A stretch of DNA of 64,000 nucleotides, from assembly GCF_902148845.1 (NCBI RefSeq), contig NC_043746.1:11394706-11458705 (forward strand), written 5' to 3'. This document shows positions 51,917 through 64,000 of this stretch, piece by piece. The notes under the pieces were generated by a model that was not told where the DNA came from, ran no database searches, and saw nothing but the letters and a program-made list of their open reading frames with translations. A program made the translations under genes and the position numbers. How positions within the stretch are numbered: the stretch's first letter is position 1; every line of letters begins with the position of its first letter. The DNA comes from Salarias fasciatus. Lineage: Eukaryota > Chordata > Actinopteri > Blenniiformes > Blenniidae.

Positions 51917-52193
51917 TGCGCATGCGCGGTTGACGCATACTGTTTTATTAAATTTTTTTTTCCTCCTCCTCCGGCCGAAAATGGCTGCCACTCTCATCCA
52001 AAGCTCTGCGTGCGGGATTATCCAAGCATGAAGCAGGCGGCAGAAACCGCAGCCCCGCGTTGAGACAATAGCGAGAGGCGGCAGGGCGCGGATTGTGCAG
52101 CGCCTTCTGAAAGATGTTGTGGCTGTCAGGGGAGGGAAGTGTATGCGATTCCAAATTAACCCTTTCCCGTCCAACATCCAACAACAAATAAGG
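51917..52193 (+). promoter_or_regulatory. c5orf24 promoter and non-coding exon 1
   Basis: TGCGCATGCGCG at 51917-51928 is a perfect palindromic NRF1 consensus. About 50 bp on, GAAAATGGCTGCC resembles a YY1 initiator-type site. A GC-rich non-coding exon ends at 52193 with a donor (AATAAG|GTACG) that pairs with the acceptor at 52453-52454. If transcription starts upstream of 51981, the leader also carries a 16-codon uORF (51981-52031). Confidence 0.5.
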
Positions 52194-52352
52194 TACGAAC
52201 TGTTCGTTTCTTCTCATCAAACAGTGATGCTTTCCGCGTTGGGAGCCTTTTAAGTCGTTTTTTATGTGCATAGCGCAGCTTTTACAGGCTGAGAGTTAAG
52301 ATTAAAGGGACTTTCCGGGTTTCATTAGTAATACCCCGTGTTGCATCGCTAA

Positions 52353-53168
<816 letters not shown>

Positions 53169-53839
53169 GCAAGTGGGTTTCCACGTAAACATTTCAGAAA
53201 TGTTAGCAGAAAAAGTGTTTTTTGTTGTTTTTTTTTAAACTAATGGCTCAGTCTGACTTCTCACCTACATTGTTTGACATTCTCGTCATCCAATCACAAT
53301 CGACGAGTGAAATCAAAGTATGTTATTCCAGTTCTCCTGAGATGCATGCTTATAAACTATCAGTATAAGCAAAAAAAAAATATATTTATCAGTTTGTGGT
53401 TTGAACCTTGAAGGAAAGTTCTCTTTATTCCCTCGTTTTTATGACTGTTTTCTCGTGAACTTTTCTACATTCATAAACATTTTGGTACACGCAGTCCGTC
53501 AAGTCAACTTTTTCCACAACAGAAACATGCCAGTGTGTAGTTGTCCTTTGTGTCTTGTTGACGTCTTTTCCGGTTTGCATTTTACTTTGCGAATGAGTGC
53601 GCTGCAGAAGATCTAATTATCTTAAAATCTATGTGTAATATCCTTTTCAACACAGTATTACTCATTTCTGCACTATGTAAATATCCTCTATTGTAAAAGC
53701 TTGTTTCCGTCCACATCACCTAATAAGCACTTAGAGTTTTATATGTATGTTGGTATACTGATCGACTTCATCAAACAGGAAAGATGCTTTGTGAATTCTG
53801 TAATAAACGCTCATGTACTGTATGTGAAACCAAAATAAA
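53169..53839 (+). other. 3' UTR of c5orf24
   Basis: AT-rich and non-coding. AATAAA occurs at about 53802 and again at 53834-53839, so either may end the transcript. Beyond it, 53840-54100 shows nothing recognisable. Confidence 0.5.
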
Positions 53840-54512
53840 AGAAACTTTTTCACACCCCGTCAGAAGGTTGCAGTTCTCCCTGAAGACACAAGAGGGCTTG
53901 TGTCCCCAGACAATGACTCGCATAACCTTTTATTGTGCCTGCTTGTGTAAACTTTTTCCACTTTGAGTTGTAGTCTCAGTTTTTAAAAGTGAAACTGATT
54001 CAAAATACGATAAAGCAACATATTATCGTAAACATGCAGTTGGTCTAACAAGTGTGGGTGGATTAGTGATCTCTGTGATCTCTCTATTTGATTATTCACC
54101 TAAGCGACATTAGAGAAAGGAGCCGTCCCCGATCAGACGTGTTTCCCCCAGACAGCACCGGGAGCTCGTTTCACCGGCCGTCAGGTCGGGATGTCGGTGC
54201 TCGGTCTTTGTCTGACATTTCGGGACCGGCCCGCTGCGTCGACCCCAGCCTCCCTTTTTGTAAGTCTGCGCGTTTTGGTGCGGGTTTTTTTTTTTTTTTT
54301 TTTTAACAAAAGCGCACCTCCAGAAAACTCAGTGTCAAATGAGGACAAAGCTGGAAGGACGACTCGTTTTTTTTTTTAAACCGCGGGACGACTCGGCCGC
54401 GAGCGTCTTCATCTCATTTTCCTGAGCGCCTGGCGGCCTATTTCCTCATGTCAGAGCTCTCCGTGGAGAGAGCCAACATGGCGCACGGAGTCTGGTTTTG
54501 ACCAGAGACGAG

Positions 54513-54513
54513 G

Positions 54514-54543
<30 letters not shown>
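54513..54543. repeat. (GT)n microsatellite
   Basis: Pure GT run of about 30 bp inside the nsd1 CpG region. Confidence 0.9.
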
Positions 54544-54544
<1 letters not shown>

Positions 54545-54734
54545 GTTAGCAGCGCATTGTGGCGGCTTGTGCGCTGCCGTGCCGCTCCTGCACGCGCAGG
54601 CCCCGGCTCTGTTCCTGCAGGCAGACAATGGACTGCAGGACATAAACCACCCGCGTTTATAACGCCGGGCCGGCTCTTAATTGGCTGTTATGGCCATTAT
54701 TACCATTTATCAGTGACTTTAAAAAACTTCACCT

Positions 54735-54798
54735 GGGTGCACACGCGTGCGTGCATGCGTGCGTGCATGTATGCGTGTGTGTGTCTGCGCGCGCGCGC
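54735..54798. repeat. Alternating purine-pyrimidine tract (potential Z-DNA)
   Basis: GTGCACACGCGTGCGTGCAT runs on through GCGTGTGTG into a pure CG stretch (GCGCGCGCGC), nearly all alternating purine-pyrimidine. Such tracts favour Z-DNA. It lies upstream of the nsd1 first exon donor. Confidence 0.7.
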
Positions 54799-55280
54799 CT
54801 CAGCCTGCCTTGCCTGCCTGCCTTGTGAGCGTGCTGGTGTGTAGGGTGAGTGTCACGGCCCTCTGCAGACGGGGGGTTGGGTAGCAGTGCCGATTGGTTG
54901 CAGCTCACCAACACAGTCAGTCTGGGCTTGTTTTAACATAACCGGGGGCACTTCGACAGAAACCCTGTAGTAAATAAGCCGCTGTGGCTGTGAGGGGACC
55001 GGCTGTGACACGCTGCATTTCGCCGCTCCAAGATGTTGCAGCAAAACGGAGATTTACTTATTTTGTATTTAAGATGACAGTTTTTGTTTTTTGTTTTTTT
55101 TCCTGAGGGCCGCCGTTGATGAGGCGATGAAGTGCCGAGAATGAGAGCCGTGCCTTGGCCTACTGCTAGAGCCGCTGCAGCTGGGACTGAGCGCGTCTGC
55201 TCTCACAAACCGAGGAAAACACTCGCTCCGTGACACTTGATCACACATCCGCCGCTGGTTTCACGCTGACCGACCTCCAA

Positions 55281-55932
55281 ATGGTGAGTTTCGTCGCGTT
55301 TCTCCACATGTTGATAGTGTAGTGAACTTAGTGGCGATCGGCCCCTCTCTTTTTGTGTGTGTGTGTGTGAGAGAGTGTGTGAGCGAGTGTGTGTGTGTGT
55401 GTGTGTGTGTGTGAGTTAATCGTAGCTTCCTATGTCGGTGTGCGGCTGTAGCCTGTTTGTGTGAGCCACTCAGTGTTTGTGTGATGGCTCAGTGTCACGG
55501 CTCCTGTCTTCACTGTGTTAGTTGGCGGTACGCTGAGCCTCTCTCTCCAGACAAAAGCGGCGGTGTTTCCTGATAGTTTGTGAATGAAACGTGTGATCGC
55601 AGCGGACCAGCGGCTAGGTGTTTTGTCTTCTACTGTCCGACTGGCCTCCAGAATGGAGGCCATGCAATGTCGGCTTATTAGTGTGTGAGCGTGAGTGTGA
55701 GCTGACTGGTATGCTCCTTCGTGTATTTAGGTTACAATCGGACTGGAAATGATTGCCACTGTGCTATTTCTGAAATGTATCCACGCGCCTGTCAGCATGC
55801 TTACTTGTGTTGTTTTGTATACAAATGAAAACAGCCCGGCGCACTGTGTTTGATTGAAACTTGAAGACTCTCTTTCCCTCATTTAACCCTGCTTGTGCTT
55901 GTCTTTGACAGGATATAGACATGACAACATGA
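55281..55932 (+). promoter_or_regulatory. Spliced upstream ORF overlapping the nsd1 start codon
   Basis: The last three bases of non-coding exon 1 are ATG (55281-55283). Spliced to 55912 they read ATG GAT ATA GAC ATG ACA ACA TGA. The TGA (55930-55932) overlaps the main ATG (55929-55931) as ATGA. Even without exon 1, the inner ATG at 55921 yields a three-codon uORF with the same stop. The exon junction is predicted, not shown. Confidence 0.4.
55353..55413. repeat. Interrupted (GT)n/(GA)n tract
   Basis: GT repeats separated by GAGAGA and GAGCGA, directly after the nsd1 exon 1 donor. Confidence 0.85.
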
Positions 55933-58900
55933 ATCAGTCGTACAGACCGGGTCTTAGGGTGGGCTCAGTGTTTGACTCAAGCCAACCAGAGAGGCCCCAC
56001 AATGGCCTTGTTAGCACTTCCTTTGGAAGCCAGTGTGGCTCTGCGAGGCGAGGGTCCAGCCAGGCATCGGCCGTGCAGCTGCCGACCTCCAGCCTCAAGC
56101 AGCCCGCTTTTCTGGGCTTCGGTCAGCCGGACCGGTACCTGCAGAGGAGGCCCCCGGACCTGGACCACGCCGTCAGCAGACTGGACTTAGAGAGGGACCT
56201 CCATCCCAGGGGCAGCTTGCACTGTGCGAGCCCCATCAGTGACGACGATGGGTTCGAGGCGCCGACGGTTGAGTTGCCCCCTTCCCCGGGCAACGACGAC
56301 ATGGAGTCTTTTGACACTCTGCAGGACGTGAGCAGGAACGGCTTCTCCCCTCACAGTTCTGACAGCTTCGAACACTGTTCTCCAATCCCAAATGGTTACC
56401 TGCATTTTGAGTCAACACTATTTGACAGCAGTGAGATTAAGGAGGAGGAGGAGGACGATGAGGGGGAGCATGCCAACAGGGAGGACCTTGTGACTTTTCA
56501 CCACTCCCCAAAGTTGAATCAGGCTCGAACTGTTACAGAGAGCAAGAGCACATGCAACTCAGGCACGGATAAGAGGATGTACAAACCTACGGTGTTCAAT
56601 CTGATGTCCAAAACGATATCTGAACTCAACCCTACACTAAGTCCCAGCGCTCTGCCTGAAATCACTATGAGGAATGAGTGGAGCGCGGGCGAGGAGTCGG
56701 ACAGCGATGGTGAGCTTACCTCTCCGGTTGACCCTGGACTTATCTCACCTGCGGGCACTAATTCAAATGTGAGTATTAAGTTGAAGAAATTCCCTCTGGG
56801 TTTAATAAAGTATTTCTGTTCTATTAAGCACCACATATACTTTATTTAAAACTCATGTACACCGAGAGATGTGCTGGTGTATTTACATCATAGGTTTGAA
56901 TAGAAACAATCATGTATTATGTTTATAATGTTTACCCTTTTCAATGTGGTTAGATCGTATTTTCAAATTGTAAACATGTATAACAGTGGTGTTCAAACTT
57001 AATACCAGCAAGTCACACCTTGCAGGTTTTCAAATAAGCTACCATATTGTTTGTGTTGTTTACGCATGACAGGAATTTTGATTTTGAGAAAACAGATTCA
57101 GAACAGTAGTAATTCAGACTAATTTCACACTCATTTTGTTGTTTAGTCCAACAGCCCAAAGAAAAAACCTATTCCTCCAGTGAAATACTTGGATGGGGAC
57201 TTGGTGTGGGCAAAATTTAACAGACGACCCTGGTGGCCATGCCAGATCACCTGCGATGTGGACCAGGGGACTCACACAAAGATGAAAGGTAATGTTTATA
57301 TAGGAGTGAAAGGCGTTTTCAACCTTTACCTCGTAGATCAGCATAAGTTCTAAGAGTTGTTTAAGCTGAATGGGAATTCAATGGAGGAATATTTTTCTCA
57401 TTTTTTTGTAGTTCCTAGTCCTCGTCCTGTCCGGGTGTATTTTCTCGGGACACTTGGGGAGGTTACTGAACGTGCCTGGGTCGCAGGGAACGCCATTTTC
57501 CCTTTTGAAGGAGGCCATCAGTTTGAAGAGCTTCCTGTGCTCAGGCGTAGAGGCAAGCAGAAGGAGAAGGACTACAAGTACACGGTAAACTGTTGATTAA
57601 ATACAACAAAATATCCTGTTAACTTACTTTAAAAAGTAATTTTAATGTGAATTTTGTTGTTTGCAGATACCCAAAAGCTTGCTGACTGCGTGGAAAGTCA
57701 GTGTGGCGGAAGCTGAGTATCTTCGGACTGTCCGGCAAAGCAATAGTAATAGTGCACTTTCAGCGTCCGTCAATGGAGAGGAGCGTTTACCCAGCCCGCT
57801 CCCCACGGAAACGCCACCCGAGGTTCCCTCCGTGCACCCGACTCGATCCCCGTCACCCTGCACGTCCCCCAACGGGAAGGAGCACCGCCTCTTCAAAAAC
57901 TCAACTCCCCTTCCCAACAAGAGTAACACTTGCAAGAAGAAAAAGAAATGTTTATCGGACATATTTGGCCACATAGTCGGTGGGTCAAGGGAATCCTCTA
58001 CCATCACAAACATGACTTGCCAGACTCCTACAGCAACTCGTGCACTGAAAGAAGAGCCAAAGGACTCGCCGTACGCAGACCTGGAGTCAGTTCCAATGCT
58101 GCATCGTCCAAAACGCACAGCGGTGTCCCCACTTCTGGATACAAACACACTGGTCAGAAAAGAACAGGGTTCAAGAAAATCGAAAAAGAATACTGCAAGA
58201 GCCATCCAGCGTATGGATTCGTGTGACTCCTCTAACATTGTAAGAAATAAATATACATCTAAAAGGAATTCTGATGGGAATTTGAGCAGTAGTGTTGAAC
58301 TGTCGTACACTTCAGGTGAAAAGCACTCTCAGGATCTTTCCGCCAGCAGTCGCCTGATGACGAGAGCTCTTAAAGCAGAGGAAGAGACTGATTTCAACGA
58401 TGCACTGGCCGCAAGCCCGAATTCAATGAAGGCACCTACTGACGATTACGCTGTTATTACAGCTGCTAATGCGCCCATCAGAACTGAACGGTCTCCCGAC
58501 TGCAGGTCCCTCAGCAGTGCTTCATCCTCGGTAAATCACAGCTCTCCAAAACGGCGTCCTCGGAAGCTGGATAAGAAACTCATTCGCAATGGTTCATTGA
58601 TTAAGTCCAAGTGTGGGGGCTTCAGTGATCCTGATTTGCAACCTGTTAGCATCAAGGTGGAAAACGTTGTTCCAGATCCATTGTGTTCTTCTCCATCCCC
58701 TTCTGTTTCTCCAATGGATGCTTTTCAGGATGTCAAGGAAATAATGTTCAAATCTCTCGAGGATGATAGCAGTAACTCCGAGTCTGCTGCGTTTCAGCCT
58801 GATTCCAATTACAAATTCAGTACTTTCCTAATGCTCCTGAAAGACATGCACGATACTAGAGAAAAGGAGGGAAAACCACTGGTGCTTCCTCCACCGCCTG

Positions 58901-61900
58901 TCCTCATCAAAGAGGAGCCGCTTGTGATCCCTACTTCTGCTGGAGGTGATCCATTGACTAGTCCTCATGACAGTTTCAGTCATGGAATCAAACTGGAAAA
59001 CGGTCAGTCAGCGAAATCCAAAATCTCCCCAAATACAGCAGCAAAAACCAACAGTCGGTCTAAAGCAATCATGTCGGCTGATACCTACCACTGTAAGGAC
59101 TTACTGGTTTTGTCTCAGTCGGGCAACTCAGACAAGCAGCGCAGAAAACAAAGACTGCCTGCCAAGCTGAAACTCAACATACCTGGGCTCTCCTCAGACT
59201 TGGCGGACATGGCTTACGGCAGGGAGTACGTCAGCGGCCACGCTGACTTGGCGGACGCTGCGGCCGATTCTCTCGTCGCCGCCAGTCTCTCTGCTAGCTA
59301 CCTCGATAAGAGCTCAGAGTCCCCCGTGGCTCCAAAGAAGCGCTGGCAGGTGGTCGAGGAGGCCGCTGAGACCAAGCCTGACGTTTTGAGCGAGTTGAAG
59401 GAGTCTTGCACTGTGAGAGCATCACTGGATCTCGATCTGGCAGCTGAGAAGCACTCGGAGAACGACTCGCGTTCACCAGATACCAGCAGCACGGCCGGTA
59501 AGACTCGAGCAGCTGCTGATTAGTTCGTTCACAGCGATGGTAAATCGCTGAGCAACTGATAATTGTTGTTTACTCTCGCACAGGAAATTCAGAGAGCAAG
59601 CGTCTCCGGAAACCAACGAAAAGACTCCTGGAATCAACTGAGGAGTATGAACAAATATTTGCCCCAAAAAAGAGATCCAAAAAACACACCTCAGAGTCTT
59701 CCAAAATGGTAAAAAAAGAAGACACTTTTTATTTTGCTTCCACAACAAGTAGCAAACATGCACACATTTAAATATTTTTTGTTCCTCTTTGAAAACATCC
59801 TGTTTAATTTCAAAGCGTTTCAACAACTAGATCAAGAGTTTTCTGTTTCAGTAGTTTTGCAGTCATTGACACAGTGCTGTGGTTTTGTACCCAGTGCGAT
59901 GAATTGTAAGGCATCCTAAGAAATGTATTAAATGTCAGTTAAACCTTAGCCAATACTGTTGCCACTGTAGCACAGGTAGAGACGTTCTATGTGTTCAAAA
60001 TGACGCCTTAGTTTGCTCTCGTGAAGCTCTGTCCACCTGTTTGTGTGCAGCAAGCTTCAGGGATGATGGCACTTCGTGATCCCAGCACCACACCAGACAC
60101 TGTTACCTCACCCCGGCCTGTAGAGCCCGCCGAGGCTCCGGCAGAGCCGGACCAGAGTCCGGCTCAGAGCCGTCCCTCTCCTGGAGCGCGCTCCATGTCT
60201 CCGGACACCACACAGCTCTGCCTTGATACAGGAACCGGGGAAGAAACTGATCTACCTCCTGAATCTGGTAAGAAAGACCTGCAGTTTGTTTGTACTGATA
60301 ATGCCACTAATTACAGTATAGCTCACTGTGCTTGAACTACAGATGAAAATAAGGATGATCAATATATTTGATTTGTGTTGCAACTCCAGATTTATCAACC
60401 CTGGAAAGAAAGAGGCCGAGAAAACTGTCACACAAGGTGCTGGACTGTACCCTAGAAGAAGTAGCTACTGCTCCTGGAAAGAAGAAGGTCGGTCAGGAGG
60501 GAGATTTGTCTCAAACCATCTGCCCCTGCCTTATATTTCACACTTATACTAATATTAATCTTTTCACCAGGAGAGTAAGCAGCTCGGTGGAATTGCATCC
60601 GATGCGAAGGTGTTGGTCAAGAAGACTCAGGTACGACAGAGATAGAAAATAATAAATGTTTCTACTTCACGTTCAACCTTACTAAACTCAATCAAATCTG
60701 CTATTGATCAGCTGGAGTCTCTGGTGAAAGAGAAGCCTGTGCCCAGCACATCCTCGGCCGCTGTTGCATCCATACAACCGGAGGAGGGGCCCCCCAGCCC
60801 CCAGGACTCAAAGACCCCCAGGCAGACGGCAGAGGAGGAGGCCTGCAGCACTGAAGAGAAACAGAGTGGACACACTGGAACACTAACTCCTAAACAGGAG
60901 GTGTGCACGACTGTTCAAACATCAGCGGAAGACTGTTGGTATCAGACTGTGCTCGAGTTACAACACTTGATGTTTTCTCTGTAGATTTTGCCGGCTGCTG
61001 TAAGTGATGGCCTCTCTTCCCATGTTGATGTGAAAGGAAAAATCGGAGCGACTTCCTTAAAAGAAAACGTTTGTCAGGTGAAACGGTCTATCAGAGATTC
61101 TATTTTGATTGAATTGTCTTGGTTTGTTGCACATCTTGTATTTGTGAGGGTTAAATCATTTTCTGGTATATTTGTGCAGGTGTGTGAAAGGACAGGAGAC
61201 CTGCTGGTGTGCGACGGCCACTGCTATGGAGCCTTTCACCCACAGTGCATCGGCCTGTCTGTGGCTCCCAAGGGGAAGTTCCTCTGTCAAGAATGCACCA
61301 CTGGTATTCACCGATCATACTTAAAGTGATTTAAAATATACGACTTGACATCAAGCATGTGCTTAACGTGATGTGTTCCTCCCAGGTGCTCACTCCTGCT
61401 TTGTGTGTAAGCAGTCTGGCGGCGGCGTGAAGCGCTGCATGATACCACTGTGTGGGAAGTTCTACCACTCTGATTGTATACTGGCCTACTCGGCCACACA
61501 GACGCACAACAAAGGCTTCCGCTGCCCGCTGCACGTGTGTCTGTCCTGCCACATCACCAATCCTCTCAACACCTGCAGCTCCAAAGGTGAGCTCCAAAGC
61601 TGCTTGTGCCTGTCAACCTTTGTACGTGATGGCAGCTGAAGTCCAGTTGAATTGTTTTAATAGAGCCTGCAAATGTATTTTCTCTGGTTATTATTCAGAT
61701 GTAAAGGACAGATGCTCATGGATTGTTTCCCCCGTGTGTTGTTTGTGTCTCAGGTCGACTGGCACGGTGTGTGCGCTGTCCTGTGGCCTATCATGCCAAC
61801 GACAACTGCATGGCAGCAGGAAGCCTGGTGCTCGCCAACAATGGCTTCCTCTGTCCAAACCACTTCACTCCCCGCAAAGGCTGCAAAAACCATGAGCACA

Positions 61901-63920
61901 TTAATGTCAGCTGGTGCTTTGTGTGCTCTGAAGGCGAGTCTGCTCCTCTTTTCCACTGACATTCAGGGACATATATGTTAAGATTTATATGACATGCAGT
62001 ATATATGTGCCAGACTGTATATTACAATATAAGTAAAAACCTTGCACCGAAGAACACAACTACAAATATTGCCGAAATGTATTTATGTTTCCAAAGTTAT
62101 TAAAACACAAGCACAGTTACTCAAAAAACACACCCTGCTTTGTTTCTCAAGAGAGCATGATTTAATTGGAATTAATGTTGTGCTCAGTCTTGTTTTCTAC
62201 CTCAGTATTCCCACTTGGCTAATATGTCTAAAAGCACACCAGTGTCTTGCTATTTGCATTAAGCAGATGCTTCGTTTTCCCATTTAATTTTAATTTTATT
62301 TTAATACCTTTGATTTAAACCTTCTAAACATTAAATATTAAGGGCTGAGCCATGTTTCATTACTGATTGCATTTAATCGACCGATAAAAGCAACGAAGAC
62401 GCTGACTGCCTGCTGTGTGTTTAGGCGGCAGTTTGTTGTGCTGTGAAGCTTGTCCAGCTGCTTTCCATCGTGAATGTCTGAACATCGAGATGCCACAGGG
62501 CAGCTGGTTCTGCAATGACTGCAAAGCTGGGAAAAGGCCTCGCATCAAGGACATACTGTGGGTCAAATGGGGGCGCTATCGGTAAGGTTTGACGTCTGCC
62601 AGTTCGGTGGCTGTCCAGATGAAAGTTTCGGTGTCAGAGTTCGTGAAGCCTCTGTGAACTCTTTCAGATGGTGGCCTGCCGAAGTCTGCCTCGCCAAAGA
62701 CGTCCCAAATAACATCTTGAGGATGAAACACGAGGTGGGAGAGTTCCCGGTGCAGTTCTTTGGCTCCAAAGATTTTGTGTGGACGTACCAGGCCAGGGTG
62801 TTTCCTTACATGGAGGGTGACACGCACAACATAGAGAAAATGGGCAAAGGCACTGATGCAGTGTACAAGAAAGGTTTGTTTCAACTAACAGTGTCTAATG
62901 CCTCATGAGTGGATTCAGAGGTGCTTAAATCACGGCCCGTCTCTCCTTGTAGCCCTGGCCGAAGCTGCTGAGAGGTTTCGGGAGCTTCAGGCGGAGCGAC
63001 AGATGAAGCAGCTTCAGGAGGACAGAAAGAACGACAGAAAACCTCCGCCATACAAGCACATCAAGGTACACCGCCACACCAAACGCACAGCTTGAATTAC
63101 AACGGCGTTCGCTAAAAATCCTGCCCTGAATTTGTGTCCAAGGTAAACCGGCCAATCGGGAAGGTGCAGATCTTCACAGCCGACCTGTCAGAAATCCCAC
63201 GATGTAACTGCAAGGCGTCGGATGAGAACCCGTGCGGCGTCGATTCGGAGTGCATCAACCGCATGTTGATGTACGAGTGCCACCCTCAGGTGTGTGCGGC
63301 AGGCGACCGGTGCCAGAACCAGGCCTTCACCAAGCGCGAGTACACGCCCGTGGAGATTTACCGGACGCTGTCCTGCGGCTGGGGTTTGCGAGGCGTGTCG
63401 GACATCAAGAAGGTTTGTCCAGACGAAGAGCAGACGCCAAATGTTGGAGGTTTATTTTGAGTCCTCTGTTCAACAGTCTGTTTTGCTGTAACTTTTCAGG
63501 GAGCGTTTGTGAGTGAATATGTGGGAGAGATGATCGATGAGGAAGAGTGTCGAGCCAGGATCCGACACGCTCAAGAGAACGACATCTGTAACTTCTACAT
63601 GCTGACACTGGACAAGGTGATTCTAACACACACTGAGTGGATAATGATCTCACAGAAAGAGGCTTTGATCTTTCTGTGCAAATTCTACAATCAGTCAGTT
63701 TACTTTCAAGTTCACACCAAATTCACTCTTGATCAGCTTGGAAACAAACTGCTATTTTTTCTGTTTTCTTTTTTGCAGGACCGGGTCATTGACGCTGGGC
63801 CCAAAGGCAACCAGGCTCGCTTTATGAACCACAGTTGTCAGCCGAACTGTGAGACGCAGAAGTGGACTGTGAACGGAGACACCAGAGTGGGACTTTTTGC
63901 GCTGCAGGACATCCCACAAG
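55929..63920 (+). CDS. nsd1: Histone H3K36 methyltransferase NSD1; 3' partial
   Basis: NSD1 mono- and dimethylates H3K36 in the nucleus. Exons: 55929-56768 (coding part), 57147-57288, 57412-57584, 57667-59497, 59584-59708, 60051-60267, 60390-60487, 60571-60630, 60712-60900, 60985-61077, 61180-61303, 61386-61586, 61754-61933, 62425-62581, 62668-62873, 62953-63065, 63143-63412, 63500-63616, 63779-63920. About 1759 codons, all phases consistent. Domains: acidic N-terminus; PWWP1 (RRPWWPCQI, from about residue 297); a long disordered exon with the NSD1-specific [30 protein letters not shown] cluster from about 1257; PWWP2 (YRWWPAEV); AWS from about 1604; SET with [11 protein letters not shown]. 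The SET end, post-SET and C-terminal PHD lie beyond the window. NSD1 rather than NSD2/3 is shown by [14 protein letters not shown] and [14 protein letters not shown]. Teleosts can have nsd1a and nsd1b; I cannot choose. Confidence 0.95.
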
Positions 63921-64000
63921 GTCTGAGCAACAGCATGCGTCTGATTTTTTTCTGTTCAGTGCAGAATCCAGGAAGGTTTACACATCTGAGCGAATTTAAT

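Larger units (their letters stand above)
54100..55283 (+). promoter_or_regulatory. nsd1 promoter region and non-coding exon 1
   Basis: CpG-rich DNA from about 54110 to 55290, interrupted by T-runs (54285-54304, 54368-54378) and GT tracts. A non-coding exon ends at 55283 with a strong donor (CCAAATG|GTGAGTTT) that would pair with the acceptor at 55910-55911. Several ATGGCG-containing sites (near 54477) resemble YY1 sites. Start positions cannot be read from sequence. Confidence 0.5.

Noticed and set aside
57642-58310. 222-codon frame on the minus strand
   Set aside because: Antisense to the long nsd1 exon and crossing its acceptor; phenylalanine/leucine-rich mirror of a Lys/Ser-rich coding strand.
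63290-63340. Missing zinc ligand in the nsd1 AWS domain (CQNQAF where human has CQNQCF)
   Set aside because: In the related SETD2 this position is not a cysteine and the seven zinc-binding cysteines are elsewhere; those are all present here.

Overview
This window is nuclear DNA from a ray-finned (teleost) fish. All genes are intron-rich with canonical GT...AG junctions. The proteins are clear vertebrate orthologues, introns are short (atp7a fits in about 10.5 kb), and the interspersed repeats and GT/TATC microsatellites look teleost. A compact percomorph-like genome is my inference; I cannot name the species. I found no tRNA or rRNA gene, no CRISPR array and no recognisable retroviral or Polinton-like element.

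Layout: (1) 1-13.2 kb, + strand: a class V P4-ATPase (phospholipid flippase), best matched to ATP10B, whose 5' exons lie outside the window. (2) 13.3-19.1 kb, - strand: fbxl3, complete, tail-to-tail with atp10b. (3) 19.2-22.4 kb: intergenic, with decayed repeats. (4) 22.4-36.5 kb, + strand: atp7a, complete (22 coding exons, 1520 codons). (5) 36.7-44.3 kb, - strand: sfxn1, complete (322 codons), tail-to-tail with atp7a. (6) 44.4-47.9 kb, - strand: ppp2ca, complete (309 codons). (7) 48.7-51.7 kb, + strand: atp5po (OSCP), complete and head-to-head with ppp2ca. (8) 51.9-53.8 kb, + strand: the c5orf24 homologue, with a single coding exon. (9) 54.1 kb to the end, + strand: nsd1, whose C-terminal exons run off the window.

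Exon coordinates were assigned by hand from splice consensus, reading-frame phase and remembered human orthologues. Every junction keeps phase. Summed lengths match the families: FBXL3 432 aa, ATP7A 1520, SFXN1 322, PP2A-C 309, OSCP 209.

The genes are not one pathway; this is an ordinary vertebrate neighbourhood. In human, atp10b, sfxn1, ppp2ca, c5orf24 and nsd1 have orthologues on 5q31-q35, so the block partly preserves ancient linkage. fbxl3, atp7a and atp5po sit among them but map to other human chromosomes. I do not see a previously undescribed system. The most useful oddities are a likely GC-AG intron in nsd1, a spliced nsd1 uORF whose stop overlaps the main start codon, a CxxC-less HMA-like segment in ATP7A, an ATP7A C-terminus lacking the mammalian PDZ ligand, the 16-residue GRP array of C5orf24, and NRF1-type promoter motifs.
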